Assembly (NCBI GenBank): GCA_050257855.1
Contig: JBLMXQ010000093.1
Span: 16,706 to 80,705 of the forward strand
DNA from: JBLMXQ01 sp050257855
GTDB taxonomy: Bacteria > Acidobacteriota > Vicinamibacteria > Vicinamibacterales > CAVVIG01
Direction of reading: 5' to 3'
DNA length: 64,000 bases
Shown here piece after piece: positions 45,912-53,925 of this stretch. Under the pieces are notes generated by a model. It was not told the origin of the DNA. It was given only the letters and a program-made list of their open reading frames with translations, and searched no databases. The position numbers were made by a program, and so were the translations under genes. How positions within the stretch are numbered: position 1 is the stretch's first letter; each line of letters starts with the position of its first letter.

Positions 45912-46933
45912 TGAGCGAGCTTCTCCTCGAGTTCGGCGATGCGCTGTTCCAGCTCCGCCATGCGCTTCCTGAGCTGCGGCAGACGCCGGGCCACAGCCGA
46001 GGTCTTGAGCCACTCGTCGTGCGGGACCGCGGGCGTTCCCGAGACGAACGATCCGGCCGGCAGCGAGCCGGGGATGCCGGTCTGCGCCGTGGCCATGGTG
46101 CCCTTGCCGATCCGCAGGTGGCCGGCCACGCCGACCTGTCCGGCCAGCACCACGTCGTCCTCGACGGTGCTGCTGCCGGCGATCCCCACCTGCGCCGCGA
46201 ACAGCACCCGGCGGCCGACGCTCACGCCGTGCGCGACCTGCACCAGGTTGTCGATCTTGGAGCCGGCCCCCACGCGCGTCTCGCCGACCGACGGCCGGTC
46301 CACCGTCGTATTGGCGCCGAGCTCCACGTCGTCCTCGATGACGACGGCGCCGTGCTGCGGGATCTTGAGATGCGTGCCGTCCGGCTGCCGGGCGAATCCG
46401 AATCCGTCGCTGCCGACGACGGCGCCGTCGTGAAGGATCACCCGGTTGCCGACGACCACGCGCTCGCGAACCGACACGTGCGAATACAGGATGCAGTCGT
46501 CGCCCACGCGCGCGCCCGCGCCAACGACGACGTTCGGGTACACGATGGTGCGCGCGCCGATGGCGGCGCCGGCGCCGACGGTCACGAACGGGCCTATCGA
46601 AACGTCCGGACCGATCGTCGCGTCGGCGGCGACGGCCGTCAGCGGGTCGACGCCTCGTGCGGGCGGCGTCGGCTGCGCGAACAGACCGAGCGCGCGGGCG
46701 AACGTCAGGTACGGCTCCTCGCTGCGCAGCACCGCACAGGGCGCGGACACCCCCTCGGTGAGGATCACCGCCGATGCCTGCGTGGTCGCCACGAGCGGCG
46801 CGTATTTCGAATTGGCGACGAACGTGAGATCACCCGGGCCGGCCTGCTCGACGCCGGCGACGCGCAGGATCTCGATGCTCCCGTCGCCCTCGAGACGGCA
46901 GCCCAGTTGTTCGGCAATCTCGTGGAGTTTCAA
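45887..46933 (-). CDS. lpxD: UDP-3-O-acylglucosamine N-acyltransferase
   Basis: Adds the second acyl chain in lipid A synthesis. It is 348 aa. An N-terminal uridine-binding domain (to ~100) precedes a left-handed beta-helix of hexapeptide repeats (IGPDVSIGPFVTVGAGAAIG, and VEDDVVLAGQVGVAGHLRIG). The catalytic His region reads KIDNLVQVAHGVSVG. A C-terminal coiled coil (RMAELEQRIAELEEKLAQ) is clear. The start is TTG 46933 (MKLHEIAEQLG). TATACT (46952-46947) precedes it, giving a leader of about 7 nt. First gene of the block. Confidence 0.96.
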   Translation of the reverse strand: MKLHEIAEQLGCRLEGDGSIEILRVAGVEQAGPGDLTFVANSKYAPLVATTQASAVILTEGVSAPCAVLRSEEPYLTFARALGLFAQPTPPARGVDPLTAVAADATIGPDVSIGPFVTVGAGAAIGARTIVYPNVVVGAGARVGDDCILYSHVSVRERVVVGNRVILHDGAVVGSDGFGFARQPDGTHLKIPQHGAVVIEDDVELGANTTVDRPSVGETRVGAGSKIDNLVQVAHGVSVGRRVLFAAQVGIAGSSTVEDDVVLAGQVGVAGHLRIGKGTMATAQTGIPGSLPAGSFVSGTPAVPHDEWLKTSAVARRLPQLRKRMAELEQRIAELEEKLAQCRTPPDR

Positions 46934-46963
46934 ATGAAGAAATTCGAGTATAACACGCGAATT

Positions 46964-47629
46964 TCAAGCGGCGGGCGCGGCGGCGCGGTCGAAGAACGCC
47001 GACAAGCGCGGCAGCTGCAGACTCCGGGCGATCGCCTCCACCTGCGTCGCCCGAGCGGAGCGGGGCAGCTCGGCCAGCGCGCCGAGCTCGGCCAGCCGCG
47101 CGTCCGCCTGCGCGGCCCATCGCACACGATCCTGCGCCTGGGTAGCGCCGCGCCACGAAAGGTAGTGGCCGATCAGCCGGAACGCGAAGTAGTACGCGAT
47201 GAGATTCGGACCGGGCACGAGCATGAGCAGGCCCGACGCGACGAAGGTGGCCGTGTCGACGATGAGCCAGACGCGATGCGACCGGCGGGCGTGGTCGAAG
47301 ATCGCCGCGAGCGCCGTGCGGGCGGCAATCTCCTCGACGTCCGCCGGATAGACGATGGTCGCGTCGCGCGCGTCCCGAAGCGCCCAGAGCGTCCGTTGCT
47401 CGGCAATCGTCTCGGCCAGATGGCAGATGATGCCGGCACGCCAGCGCGCAAAGCCTCCCCGCGGATCGTCGCGGCGGGCGGTGCGCACCGTCTCCTGCCA
47501 GCGGTCGCGCATCTTCCACGCCAGACGCCGGATCCACCCGTTCGACTCGGGCGGGGAGTCGGGGTCCTCCGGCGCTTCGGAATAGAGCTCCAGGCGCCCG
47601 CGGCCGACTGGGACCAGATAGGCGGTCAT
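46964..47629 (-). CDS. Conserved membrane-associated protein of unknown function
   Basis: A 221 aa protein starting MTAYLVPVGRGRLELYSEAPED. The body is helical with charged and Trp-rich stretches, and one hydrophobic hairpin (IVDTATFVASGLLMLVPGPNLIAYYFAFRLIGHYLSW) lies at ~135-170. The opening and the GPNL hairpin remind me of proteins labelled mitochondrial K+/H+ exchange-related, but I hold this loosely. The start ATG at 47629 is 9 codons inside the longest frame. It lies upstream of lpxD by 30 nt. Confidence 0.7.
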   Translation of the reverse strand: MTAYLVPVGRGRLELYSEAPEDPDSPPESNGWIRRLAWKMRDRWQETVRTARRDDPRGGFARWRAGIICHLAETIAEQRTLWALRDARDATIVYPADVEEIAARTALAAIFDHARRSHRVWLIVDTATFVASGLLMLVPGPNLIAYYFAFRLIGHYLSWRGATQAQDRVRWAAQADARLAELGALAELPRSARATQVEAIARSLQLPRLSAFFDRAAAPAA

Positions 47630-47678
47630 CGACAAGATTCTCTGGGGCGGTCGCAAGCCATGTGCCAGCGAAGCGCGC

Positions 47679-48569
47679 CTAGCCTGGCGACCGCACCTTC
47701 TGCGGCGGCCGGCGTTCCGTCCGGAGCGCCGGCTTACCGGCGGCGTCCCACGCGCCGACGATCAACCCGGCGGTAGCCGAGACCGCCTGTGACAACTGCT
47801 CCTCCAGAATCGGCTTGACCTTCGCGAAGAACTGTTCGAAGTAACTGTCGTCGTACACCGTCCGGCCGGCGACCGCTGCCTTGTCGGCGTCGAGGACCCG
47901 CTGCACGAGCTGATGGCTCTCGAGGAGCGCGGTGAACGCCGCGCCGCGCGCATCGGTCATCGGCACCGGAGGGGCGGGCGTGATGGTCAGCTGCGACCCG
48001 AAGCGCTCGAAGAGCGCGGTCTCGAAGCGGGAATGGATCCCGAACTGGTTCGTGAGCTGCCCGTCGTAGTTGTTCGAGGCGTGGAACGGCTGATACGCAT
48101 CCTGGATGTAATGCGACGCGACGGCGCTGAACAGCACGGCGTCGCTCTCGGCGTACGGCGTCTGTCTGGCGAAGCCTTCGAATGCGCGCCGGAGGTTGCC
48201 GGACTCCTCCTGCTCGCGCCACGGCAGCATGCCGAGATGCCTGAGCTCGACGGCGCCGAACTTCTCGAGCGCCGCGCCCAGCTCGCGCGGAAAGGCCACG
48301 AAGGGAAATGGACCGAGCTCGGGCGCTCCGAAGTTGACGAAATGGTACGCGTCGTCGTCCCACGGCACGTCGCGCCAGAGGTCCGGATCGTTGACGCGCA
48401 GCACGATCTCGTCGCGGTGGCGATCGAAGAACGGCTTGATCCCGGGCGGCAGGATCGTGATGGCCTTCGCCATGATGAACCGGTGCGCCGCGGCGCCCCA
48501 CGCGAACGCGGGCCGAGGCGCGAGCGACGCGGCAACGCACAGGACGGCGACGAAAGGCGCGTTTCGCAT
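47679..48569 (-). CDS. S1/P1-nuclease/phospholipase C-type zinc hydrolase, secreted
   Basis: A 296 aa exported protein. After the signal peptide (ending RPAFA) the mature N-terminus is WGAAAHRFI, in which the N-terminal Trp and the His bind zinc in S1/P1 nucleases and zinc phospholipase C. Further His/Asp ligand candidates: DDAYHFVNF, SAVASHYIQDAYQPFH and SNNYDGQLTNQFGIHSRFE. It may cut single-stranded nucleic acid or phospholipid; the sequence does not decide. It is divergent from the YdjM-like gene with only 18 nt between. Confidence 0.87.
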   Translation of the reverse strand: MRNAPFVAVLCVAASLAPRPAFAWGAAAHRFIMAKAITILPPGIKPFFDRHRDEIVLRVNDPDLWRDVPWDDDAYHFVNFGAPELGPFPFVAFPRELGAALEKFGAVELRHLGMLPWREQEESGNLRRAFEGFARQTPYAESDAVLFSAVASHYIQDAYQPFHASNNYDGQLTNQFGIHSRFETALFERFGSQLTITPAPPVPMTDARGAAFTALLESHQLVQRVLDADKAAVAGRTVYDDSYFEQFFAKVKPILEEQLSQAVSATAGLIVGAWDAAGKPALRTERRPPQKVRSPG

Positions 48570-48590
48570 GCTGCTATATTAAGTTCATTG
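48569..48590. promoter_or_regulatory. Bidirectional promoter sharing one AT-rich -10 box, both transcripts leaderless
   Basis: TATATTA at 48575-48581 reads as TATATT on the plus strand and TAATAT on the minus strand. The minus box ends 6 nt before the S1/P1 ATG (48569). The plus box ends 7 nt before the TTG of the YdjM-like gene (48588). With 18 nt between the genes no other promoter layout fits. Confidence 0.6.
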
Positions 48591-49715
48591 GACAACCTCA
48601 CCCATACGCTGTTCGGGGCGACGCTGGCCCGCACTCCGCTCGGGCGCGCGGGCCGCGGCACCACGGCGGCGCTCCTCCTCGCCTCGAACGCGCCCGATAT
48701 CGACATCGTGACCGCGACCAACGGCAGCACGTCGTACCTGCGCTGGCATCGCGGGCCGACGCACGGCCTGCTCGGCATCGTCGTCCTCGGAGTCGCCACG
48801 GCAGGGGTCGTGTGGGCCGGCCAGCGGCTCGTCCGTCGAAAGGAGCCCGAGGGTTCAGCCGGACGGAACCCTTCTCCCGGACGAAACGCTTCGTTCGCGA
48901 TGCTGTGCGCCGTATCGATGATCGCCGTCGCGTTTCACATCCTCATGGATGTGCCGACGGCATACGGCACCCGTGTGCTGAGCCCGTTCGGCTGGACCTG
49001 GTACGCGGCAGACTGGCTGCCGATCATCGACATCTACCTGCTCGTGATCCTCGGTGCCGGCCTGATCAGCGGCTGGCTCGCGCCGGCGCGACGCCGGAGC
49101 GCCGCGACTCTGGCGCTCGCGCTGATGGCCGGCAACTACGGACTGCGCGCGGCGGCGCATCACGAGGCGCTCGCCGCCGCCCCTCGCCTGTTCGGCCCGC
49201 TGCTGCCGGCTGCCTGCGAACCGACGGCCCCGGTGCTCGAGCCGTCGTTCACGTCGTGGCCGCGGCGTCCCCCGTCTTCGCGGAGCGGACGTCCCTGCCT
49301 GGTGCAGATCGCCGCGATGCCCGGCTTCCTCTCGCCGTTCCGCTGGCGCATCGTCGCGCAGATGTCGAACGGCTACGAGCTGCACGACGTCGACCTGCTG
49401 GACGCCCGCCTGCACGGGCCGGACACCGGTCATGAGGTGTTCTGGCGCATGTCGATCCGGTATCCGAATCTCTGGACTCCGTCCGTCGAACGCGCGGCGG
49501 CCACCGACGTCGGGCACGTCTTCCTCGGCTTCTCGCGCTTCCCCGCCGCGCGCAGCTTCGTCGCGCCGTCGGGCGAGACCGTCGTGCACTGGAACGACAT
49601 GCGCTTCGCGGGCGGCATCTTCACGCTGAGCGCGCCCCGGCGCCCGGACCCCTTCACGGTCACCGTCAGGATCGCGGCTGACGGACAGGTGGTCGAGCAG
49701 CGCCTGGGACGATGA
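48588..49715 (+). CDS. YdjM-like inner-membrane metal-dependent hydrolase
   Basis: A 375 aa membrane protein of the LexA-binding inner membrane-associated hydrolase family. It starts MDNLTHTLFGATLARTPLG (TTG start 48588) with the conserved DNLTH, SNAPDID and HRGPTHGLLG motifs, which form a putative metal site. Four to five helices follow, and then a C-terminal soluble domain (~240-375). Function is unknown in general. The TTG start follows from the motif, as DNLTH is the usual N-terminus, and from the -10 box directly upstream. Confidence 0.88.
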   Translation: MDNLTHTLFGATLARTPLGRAGRGTTAALLLASNAPDIDIVTATNGSTSYLRWHRGPTHGLLGIVVLGVATAGVVWAGQRLVRRKEPEGSAGRNPSPGRNASFAMLCAVSMIAVAFHILMDVPTAYGTRVLSPFGWTWYAADWLPIIDIYLLVILGAGLISGWLAPARRRSAATLALALMAGNYGLRAAAHHEALAAAPRLFGPLLPAACEPTAPVLEPSFTSWPRRPPSSRSGRPCLVQIAAMPGFLSPFRWRIVAQMSNGYELHDVDLLDARLHGPDTGHEVFWRMSIRYPNLWTPSVERAAATDVGHVFLGFSRFPAARSFVAPSGETVVHWNDMRFAGGIFTLSAPRRPDPFTVTVRIAADGQVVEQRLGR

Positions 49716-49722
49716 AAGCCTG

Positions 49723-50598
49723 ATGCCGAGGCTTGGCGCGCACATGTCGGTGGCGGGCGGACTGCCAAGGGCGGTCGAGCGGGCGCGCGCGCATCGCTGC
49801 GACGCGTTCCAGATCTTCGCCAAGAACGCCAACCAGTGGCGCGGGCGGCTCGTGCCGCCGGAGGAAGTCGGCGAGTTCCGCGCGCGGGTGGCGGCCGTCG
49901 GCGCGCCTCCGGTCGTCTCGCACGCAAGCTATCTGATCAACCTGGCGACTGCGAATCCGGCGCTGCGCCGGCAGTCGATTTCGGCGATGGCCGACGAGAT
50001 CGATCGCGCCGAAGCGCTCGGCCTCCTCGGCGTCGTGCTGCATCCCGGCTGCCATACGTCCGGCTCCGAAGCGGCAGGACTCGCGGCGATTGCGGACGCG
50101 CTCGGCGGTCTGCTCGACGAGCGGCGCGGGGGACGGACGAAGATCCTTCTGGAGCACACGGCCGGCCAGGGCACGGCACTCGGCTGCACCTTCGAGCACC
50201 TCGCCTTCATCATCGACAGGGTGAACGGCGATCCGCGAGTCGGCGTCTGCCTCGACACGTGTCATCTTCTCGCGTCCGGCTACGACCTGGTCTCGCCCGA
50301 GGGGTACGCGCGCACGTTCCGCGACTTCGGCCGGCTGGTGGGATTCGATCGCCTCGCGGTGTTCCACCTGAACGACTCGAAATACCCGCTCGGCAGCCGC
50401 GTCGATCGCCACGAGCACATCGGCCGCGGCCATCTCGGCCTCGACCCGTTCCGCCGTCTCGTCAACGATCGGCGCTTCCGCGGGTTGCCGATGCTGCTCG
50501 AGACCCCCAAGGGCGAAGGCAGGGCGACCGGGCCCATCGTCGCCGATCCGCTGGACCTGCGGAACCTGCGCACGCTGCGGCGTCTGATCGCCCGGTAG
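49723..50598 (+). CDS. nfo: Endonuclease IV (AP endonuclease)
   Basis: Repairs abasic sites by cutting 5' to them, using three zinc ions in a TIM barrel. It is 291 aa. Motifs: GAHMSVAGGLPRAVERA, QIFAKNANQWRGR, VSHASYLINLATANP, LHPGCHTSG, LLEHTAGQG, VCLDTCHLLASGYD, HLNDSKYPLGSRVDRHEHIG and LETPKGE at the end. It lies 7 nt after the YdjM-like gene and probably shares its transcript. Confidence 0.97.
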   Translation: MPRLGAHMSVAGGLPRAVERARAHRCDAFQIFAKNANQWRGRLVPPEEVGEFRARVAAVGAPPVVSHASYLINLATANPALRRQSISAMADEIDRAEALGLLGVVLHPGCHTSGSEAAGLAAIADALGGLLDERRGGRTKILLEHTAGQGTALGCTFEHLAFIIDRVNGDPRVGVCLDTCHLLASGYDLVSPEGYARTFRDFGRLVGFDRLAVFHLNDSKYPLGSRVDRHEHIGRGHLGLDPFRRLVNDRRFRGLPMLLETPKGEGRATGPIVADPLDLRNLRTLRRLIAR

Positions 50599-50609
50599 CG
50601 GCGCTCGTC

Positions 50610-51176
50610 CTACCTGCCCTGCCTGCCCGCCCCGCCCTGCGCGGCCTCTCCGAACACTTCCGCTTCGAATCGCCACAATCGGGCGCCGCTCCGCCAGGCG
50701 TCCTGCGGGAGCCCCGCCTTGCGGCACGTGTGCGTCAGAAACACCTCGGCGGTCCAATCCCATTCGGTCGCCACCTGCGGAAGCAGCAGGCCGCGACGCC
50801 AGCCGCGCTCGACGAGGAGGCCGTGCCGCCCGATCGTTATCTCGTCCGGCCCCTCGATCGGCTCGAGCGGCCCGAGCAGCGAGAGCTCGATCGCGAGGCC
50901 GACGAGCTCCGGTTCCTCGACGGGCGGGAACCGCGGATCGGTGCTGGCGGCCGCGACCGCGCAGCGCGCGACGATGTAGCCGACGAGATCGTCGGGTTCG
51001 ATGTGACCGATGCAGCCGCGCAGGTCGTCGCCGAGGTGAAGGCTGACGAAGGCACCGCCAGGCTGTGCGGCGGCGCCGGTCAGCGCCGGCGGCGTCATCG
51101 CGCTGCGGCGCACGTGGGCGGCAATCGCGTCGCGCGCGATCGCGAGAAGGAGGCGGCGGTCGTCAATGCTGGTCAT
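50610..51176 (-). CDS. AMMECR1-domain protein (AmmeMemoRadiSam protein A)
   Basis: A 188 aa protein with AMMECR1 hallmarks: GGAFVSLHLGDDLRGCIGHIEP, the FPPVEEPELVGLAIELSLLGPLEPI core, IGRHGLLVERGWRRGLLLPQVATEWDW and LPQDAW near the end. The biochemical role is not established. The ATG at 51176 lies within the end of the Memo gene (14-nt overlap). In many genomes this pair comes with a radical SAM enzyme; none is in this window. Confidence 0.93.
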   Translation of the reverse strand: MTSIDDRRLLLAIARDAIAAHVRRSAMTPPALTGAAAQPGGAFVSLHLGDDLRGCIGHIEPDDLVGYIVARCAVAAASTDPRFPPVEEPELVGLAIELSLLGPLEPIEGPDEITIGRHGLLVERGWRRGLLLPQVATEWDWTAEVFLTHTCRKAGLPQDAWRSGARLWRFEAEVFGEAAQGGAGRQGR

Positions 51177-52020
51177 CGTCTTTCCCCAGGGAATGGCCTC
51201 GCTCGCGGAAGTTGCCGAAAGCAGCGGCGAGATACCCCACGACGGCGCCCTTGTCGCCCGAGACGTCACCCGAGTCCGCGTAGTGCAGCGCCAGCGCGTC
51301 GCACGCGCCCAGCGCACGCGCGGCGCGCATCACCGCGACCATCGGGCCGCCGCCGCAGGCGTGCTCCGGACGCACGTCGAGCGCGCGCTGGAGGCCGTCG
51401 GGGTCGAACCGACGGACGTGTTCGATGACGATGGCGTCGAGCGCCGCAGCGGTGCGGGCATCGTGATAGTGCGACAGGTCGGAGCTGGCGACGAGCAGCG
51501 TACGGCGCCCCTGCAGGACGCGGGTCAGTCCGTCGGCGAGCGCCCGCGCGGTCTCGCCGGTCTGATATCCCATGAGCAGCGGCAGGATCGGAGTGTCCGG
51601 CGCGAGGCGCTGGACGAAGGGGAGCTGCATTTCGAGCGAGTGCTCGCGCCCGTGCGGCGCCGCGTCGGCGTGGACCACCGGCGCGGTCCGCACGAGCGCA
51701 GCGGCCGCGTCCTCGTCGACGGGCGCGATGCCGAGCGGCGAAGCGAATCCTTCTCCGGGAAAGACCGCGACGCCGTCGAAGCCGACGAAGTGCGACGGCC
51801 CGACGAGCACGACCAGGTCGAACGGCCGGCCGCGAAGGAGCGTGTAAGCGTGGGCGGCGACCGGCCCCGAGTACATGAGCCCCGCATGGGGCGCGACGAG
51901 GGCGACGAGATCGCCCGCGACTTCGCGCGTGGCCCCTCCCAGATGCCGGTCCACTTCCGACCGCAGGACGTCGGCGGTTCCCGGATACCAGCGCCCGGCC
52001 ACGGCAGCGCGGCGAATCAT
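51163..52020 (-). CDS. Memo-family protein (AmmeMemoRadiSam protein B)
   Basis: A 285 aa dioxygenase-like fold protein. MIRRAAVAGRWYPGTADVLRS begins the Memo signature. VALVAPHAGLMYSGPVAAHAY, LVGPSHFVGFDGVAVFPG, REHSLEMQLPFVQ, LLVASSDLSHYHD and ACGGGPM are all present; His residues in these motifs form the metal pocket in related proteins. It overlaps the AMMECR1 gene and is divergent from gatC. Confidence 0.94.
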   Translation of the reverse strand: MIRRAAVAGRWYPGTADVLRSEVDRHLGGATREVAGDLVALVAPHAGLMYSGPVAAHAYTLLRGRPFDLVVLVGPSHFVGFDGVAVFPGEGFASPLGIAPVDEDAAAALVRTAPVVHADAAPHGREHSLEMQLPFVQRLAPDTPILPLLMGYQTGETARALADGLTRVLQGRRTLLVASSDLSHYHDARTAAALDAIVIEHVRRFDPDGLQRALDVRPEHACGGGPMVAVMRAARALGACDALALHYADSGDVSGDKGAVVGYLAAAFGNFRERGHSLGKDDDQH

Positions 52021-52044
52021 CTGCGTTCCCCGTCGATGGGTCGG

Positions 52045-52095
52045 AGGCAACAGCTTTCGGCTATCGGGTTCACAAGCACCCGGCACCGCGAGCAC
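52045..52095. repeat. Mixed short-repeat tract between memo and gatC
   Basis: Units of the CGGCTAT type are followed by GGTTCACAAG and GCACCCG/GCACCGC units. This single tract holds pieces of the heptamer, 9-bp and GCACCCG repeat families seen elsewhere. Confidence 0.5.
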
Positions 52096-52142
52096 CAGGC
52101 CACCCCCCGGCCGTGCAAGGCGCCCGGGCGCCTCATTGATGC

Positions 52143-52156
52143 TAGCATTTGGCATG
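52143..52156 (+). promoter_or_regulatory. -10 box immediately before gatC
   Basis: TAGCAT (52143-52148) ends 5 nt before the ATG at 52154, supporting that start over the in-frame ATG at 52139 and predicting a leaderless mRNA. Confidence 0.45.
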
Positions 52157-52453
52157 CCCGGCGGATTCACTCGCGAGGACGTCGCGGCGATCGCCGCGCT
52201 CGCCAGCCTGGAGCTCGACCCCGCCGAGGTGGAGCTGTTCACGCGGCAGCTCGGGGAGGTCCTCGCGTACGCGGAGGAAGTCCAGCAGATCGACACGGCC
52301 GGCGTGCCACCGACCGCGAGCGTGCTGCCGCAGCGCAGCGTCGATCGGCCGGATATCGTCCGCGCCTCGCTGGGTCGGGACGAGGCGCTGGCGAACGCTC
52401 CCGACGCCGCTGCACGCGCCGGCTGCTTCCGCGTGCCGCGGGTCATCGGATGA
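52154..52453 (+). CDS. gatC: Asp/Glu-tRNA amidotransferase subunit C
   Basis: A 99 aa scaffold protein of GatCAB, which converts mischarged Glu-tRNAGln or Asp-tRNAAsn. FTREDVAAIAALASLELDP and EVELFTRQLGEVLAYAEEVQQ with DTAGVPPTASVLP match the family. It ends in an ATGA overlap with gatA. The start at 52154 is chosen over 52139 by the -10 box between them. Confidence 0.94.
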   Translation: MPGGFTREDVAAIAALASLELDPAEVELFTRQLGEVLAYAEEVQQIDTAGVPPTASVLPQRSVDRPDIVRASLGRDEALANAPDAAARAGCFRVPRVIG

Positions 52454-53925
52454 ACCGCTGGCCGCTGCATCGCGTTCGCGACGCCGTCCGATCCGGCGAG
52501 CGCTCGGCGGTCGAGATCTGCCGCGGCGCGCTCGATGCGATCGAGGCATCCGACCCCTCGCTGCACGCGTTCAACACCATCGTGGCGGAACGGGCGCTCG
52601 CGCGCGCGGCGGCCATCGACGCGGACCTGGACCGCTGGCGCGACGCGCCGCTCGCCGGTGTGCCGGTCGCGCTCAAGGACAACCTGTCGACACGCGGCGT
52701 GCGGACGACCGCCTCGTCGCGCGTGCTCGAGCACTACGTCCCTCCGTACGACGCCACGGCCGTCGTCCGGCTGGAACAGGCCGGCGCGGTCATCGTCGGC
52801 AAGACCAACTGCGACGAGTTCGCGATGGGGTCGTCGAACGAGAACTCGGCGTTCGGCCCCGCCCGCAATCCCTGGGATCTCGATCGCATCACGGGCGGAT
52901 CGAGCGGCGGGTCGGCGGCGGCCGTGGCGGCCGGCTTGGCGCCGCTCGCGCTCGGCTCGGACACGGGCGGCTCGATCCGTCAGCCCGCGGCGCTGTGCGG
53001 GATCGTCGGGCTGAAGCCGACCTACGGCCGGGTCTCGCGGTACGGCCTGCTGGCGTTCGCCTCTTCCCTCGATCAGATTGGACCGCTGACGTTGACCGTC
53101 GCCGACGCGGCGGTCGCGCTGTCGGCGCTGGCCGGCGCCGATCCGGCCGACTCGACCTCCGCCGACGAGCCGGTGCCCGATTATGCCGCCGCGCTCACGG
53201 GCGACGTGCGCGGCACGCGCATCGGCGTGCCGAAGCGGCTGCTCGAGAGCGGCGTCGATTCCGAGGTGGCCGGCGCATTCCGTTCGGCGCTCGACGTGCT
53301 GAGGGGCCGCGGCGCGGCGCTCGTCGACATCGATCTGCCGCACGCGCGCCACGCCATTGCCGTCTACTATCTGGTGGCGACCGCGGAGGCCAGCTCGAAC
53401 CTGGCGCGGTACGACGGCGTCCGCTACGGGTTCCGTGCGCGGCCGGCGAACGACGCGGAACCCTTCGATCTGAAGACCATGTACGCGCGGACCCGGGAGC
53501 GCGGCTTCGGACCCGAAGTGAAGCGGCGGATCATGCTCGGCACCTACGTGTTGAGCGCCGGGTACTACGACGCCTACTATCTGAAGGCCCAGCAGGTGCG
53601 GACGCTGATTCTCCGCGACTACGACCGCGCGTGGGAAGCCGTGGATGTCGTCGCCATGCCGACGTCCCCGACGCCCGCATTCCGGATCGGCGAACGCGCG
53701 GACGACCCGCTGCAGATGTACCTGGCGGACGTGTTCACGGTCAGCGCGAACCTCGCCGGCCTCCCGGCCCTCAGCGTGCCGTGCGGCTTCACGGCCGGCG
53801 GCCTGCCGATCGGGCTGCAACTGACCGGGCGCCGGTTCGACGAAGCGGCACTGCTGCGCGTCGCCGACGCGTACGAGCGCGACACCCGATGGTGGACGAG
53901 GCAACCGCCCCACGCCCGACGCTGA
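52450..53925 (+). CDS. gatA: Asp/Glu-tRNA amidotransferase subunit A
   Basis: The amidase subunit that frees ammonia from glutamine. It is 491 aa. Amidase-signature catalytic triad: Lys in GVPVALKDNLS, the cis-Ser in GSDTGGSIRQPAA and the nucleophile region DRITGGSSGGSAAAVAAG. CGIVGLKPTYGRVSRYGL is the canonical block. gatB does not follow; instead a metallopeptidase overlaps the end by 37 nt. gatB must be elsewhere for the enzyme to work. Confidence 0.97.
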   Translation: MNRWPLHRVRDAVRSGERSAVEICRGALDAIEASDPSLHAFNTIVAERALARAAAIDADLDRWRDAPLAGVPVALKDNLSTRGVRTTASSRVLEHYVPPYDATAVVRLEQAGAVIVGKTNCDEFAMGSSNENSAFGPARNPWDLDRITGGSSGGSAAAVAAGLAPLALGSDTGGSIRQPAALCGIVGLKPTYGRVSRYGLLAFASSLDQIGPLTLTVADAAVALSALAGADPADSTSADEPVPDYAAALTGDVRGTRIGVPKRLLESGVDSEVAGAFRSALDVLRGRGAALVDIDLPHARHAIAVYYLVATAEASSNLARYDGVRYGFRARPANDAEPFDLKTMYARTRERGFGPEVKRRIMLGTYVLSAGYYDAYYLKAQQVRTLILRDYDRAWEAVDVVAMPTSPTPAFRIGERADDPLQMYLADVFTVSANLAGLPALSVPCGFTAGGLPIGLQLTGRRFDEAALLRVADAYERDTRWWTRQPPHARR

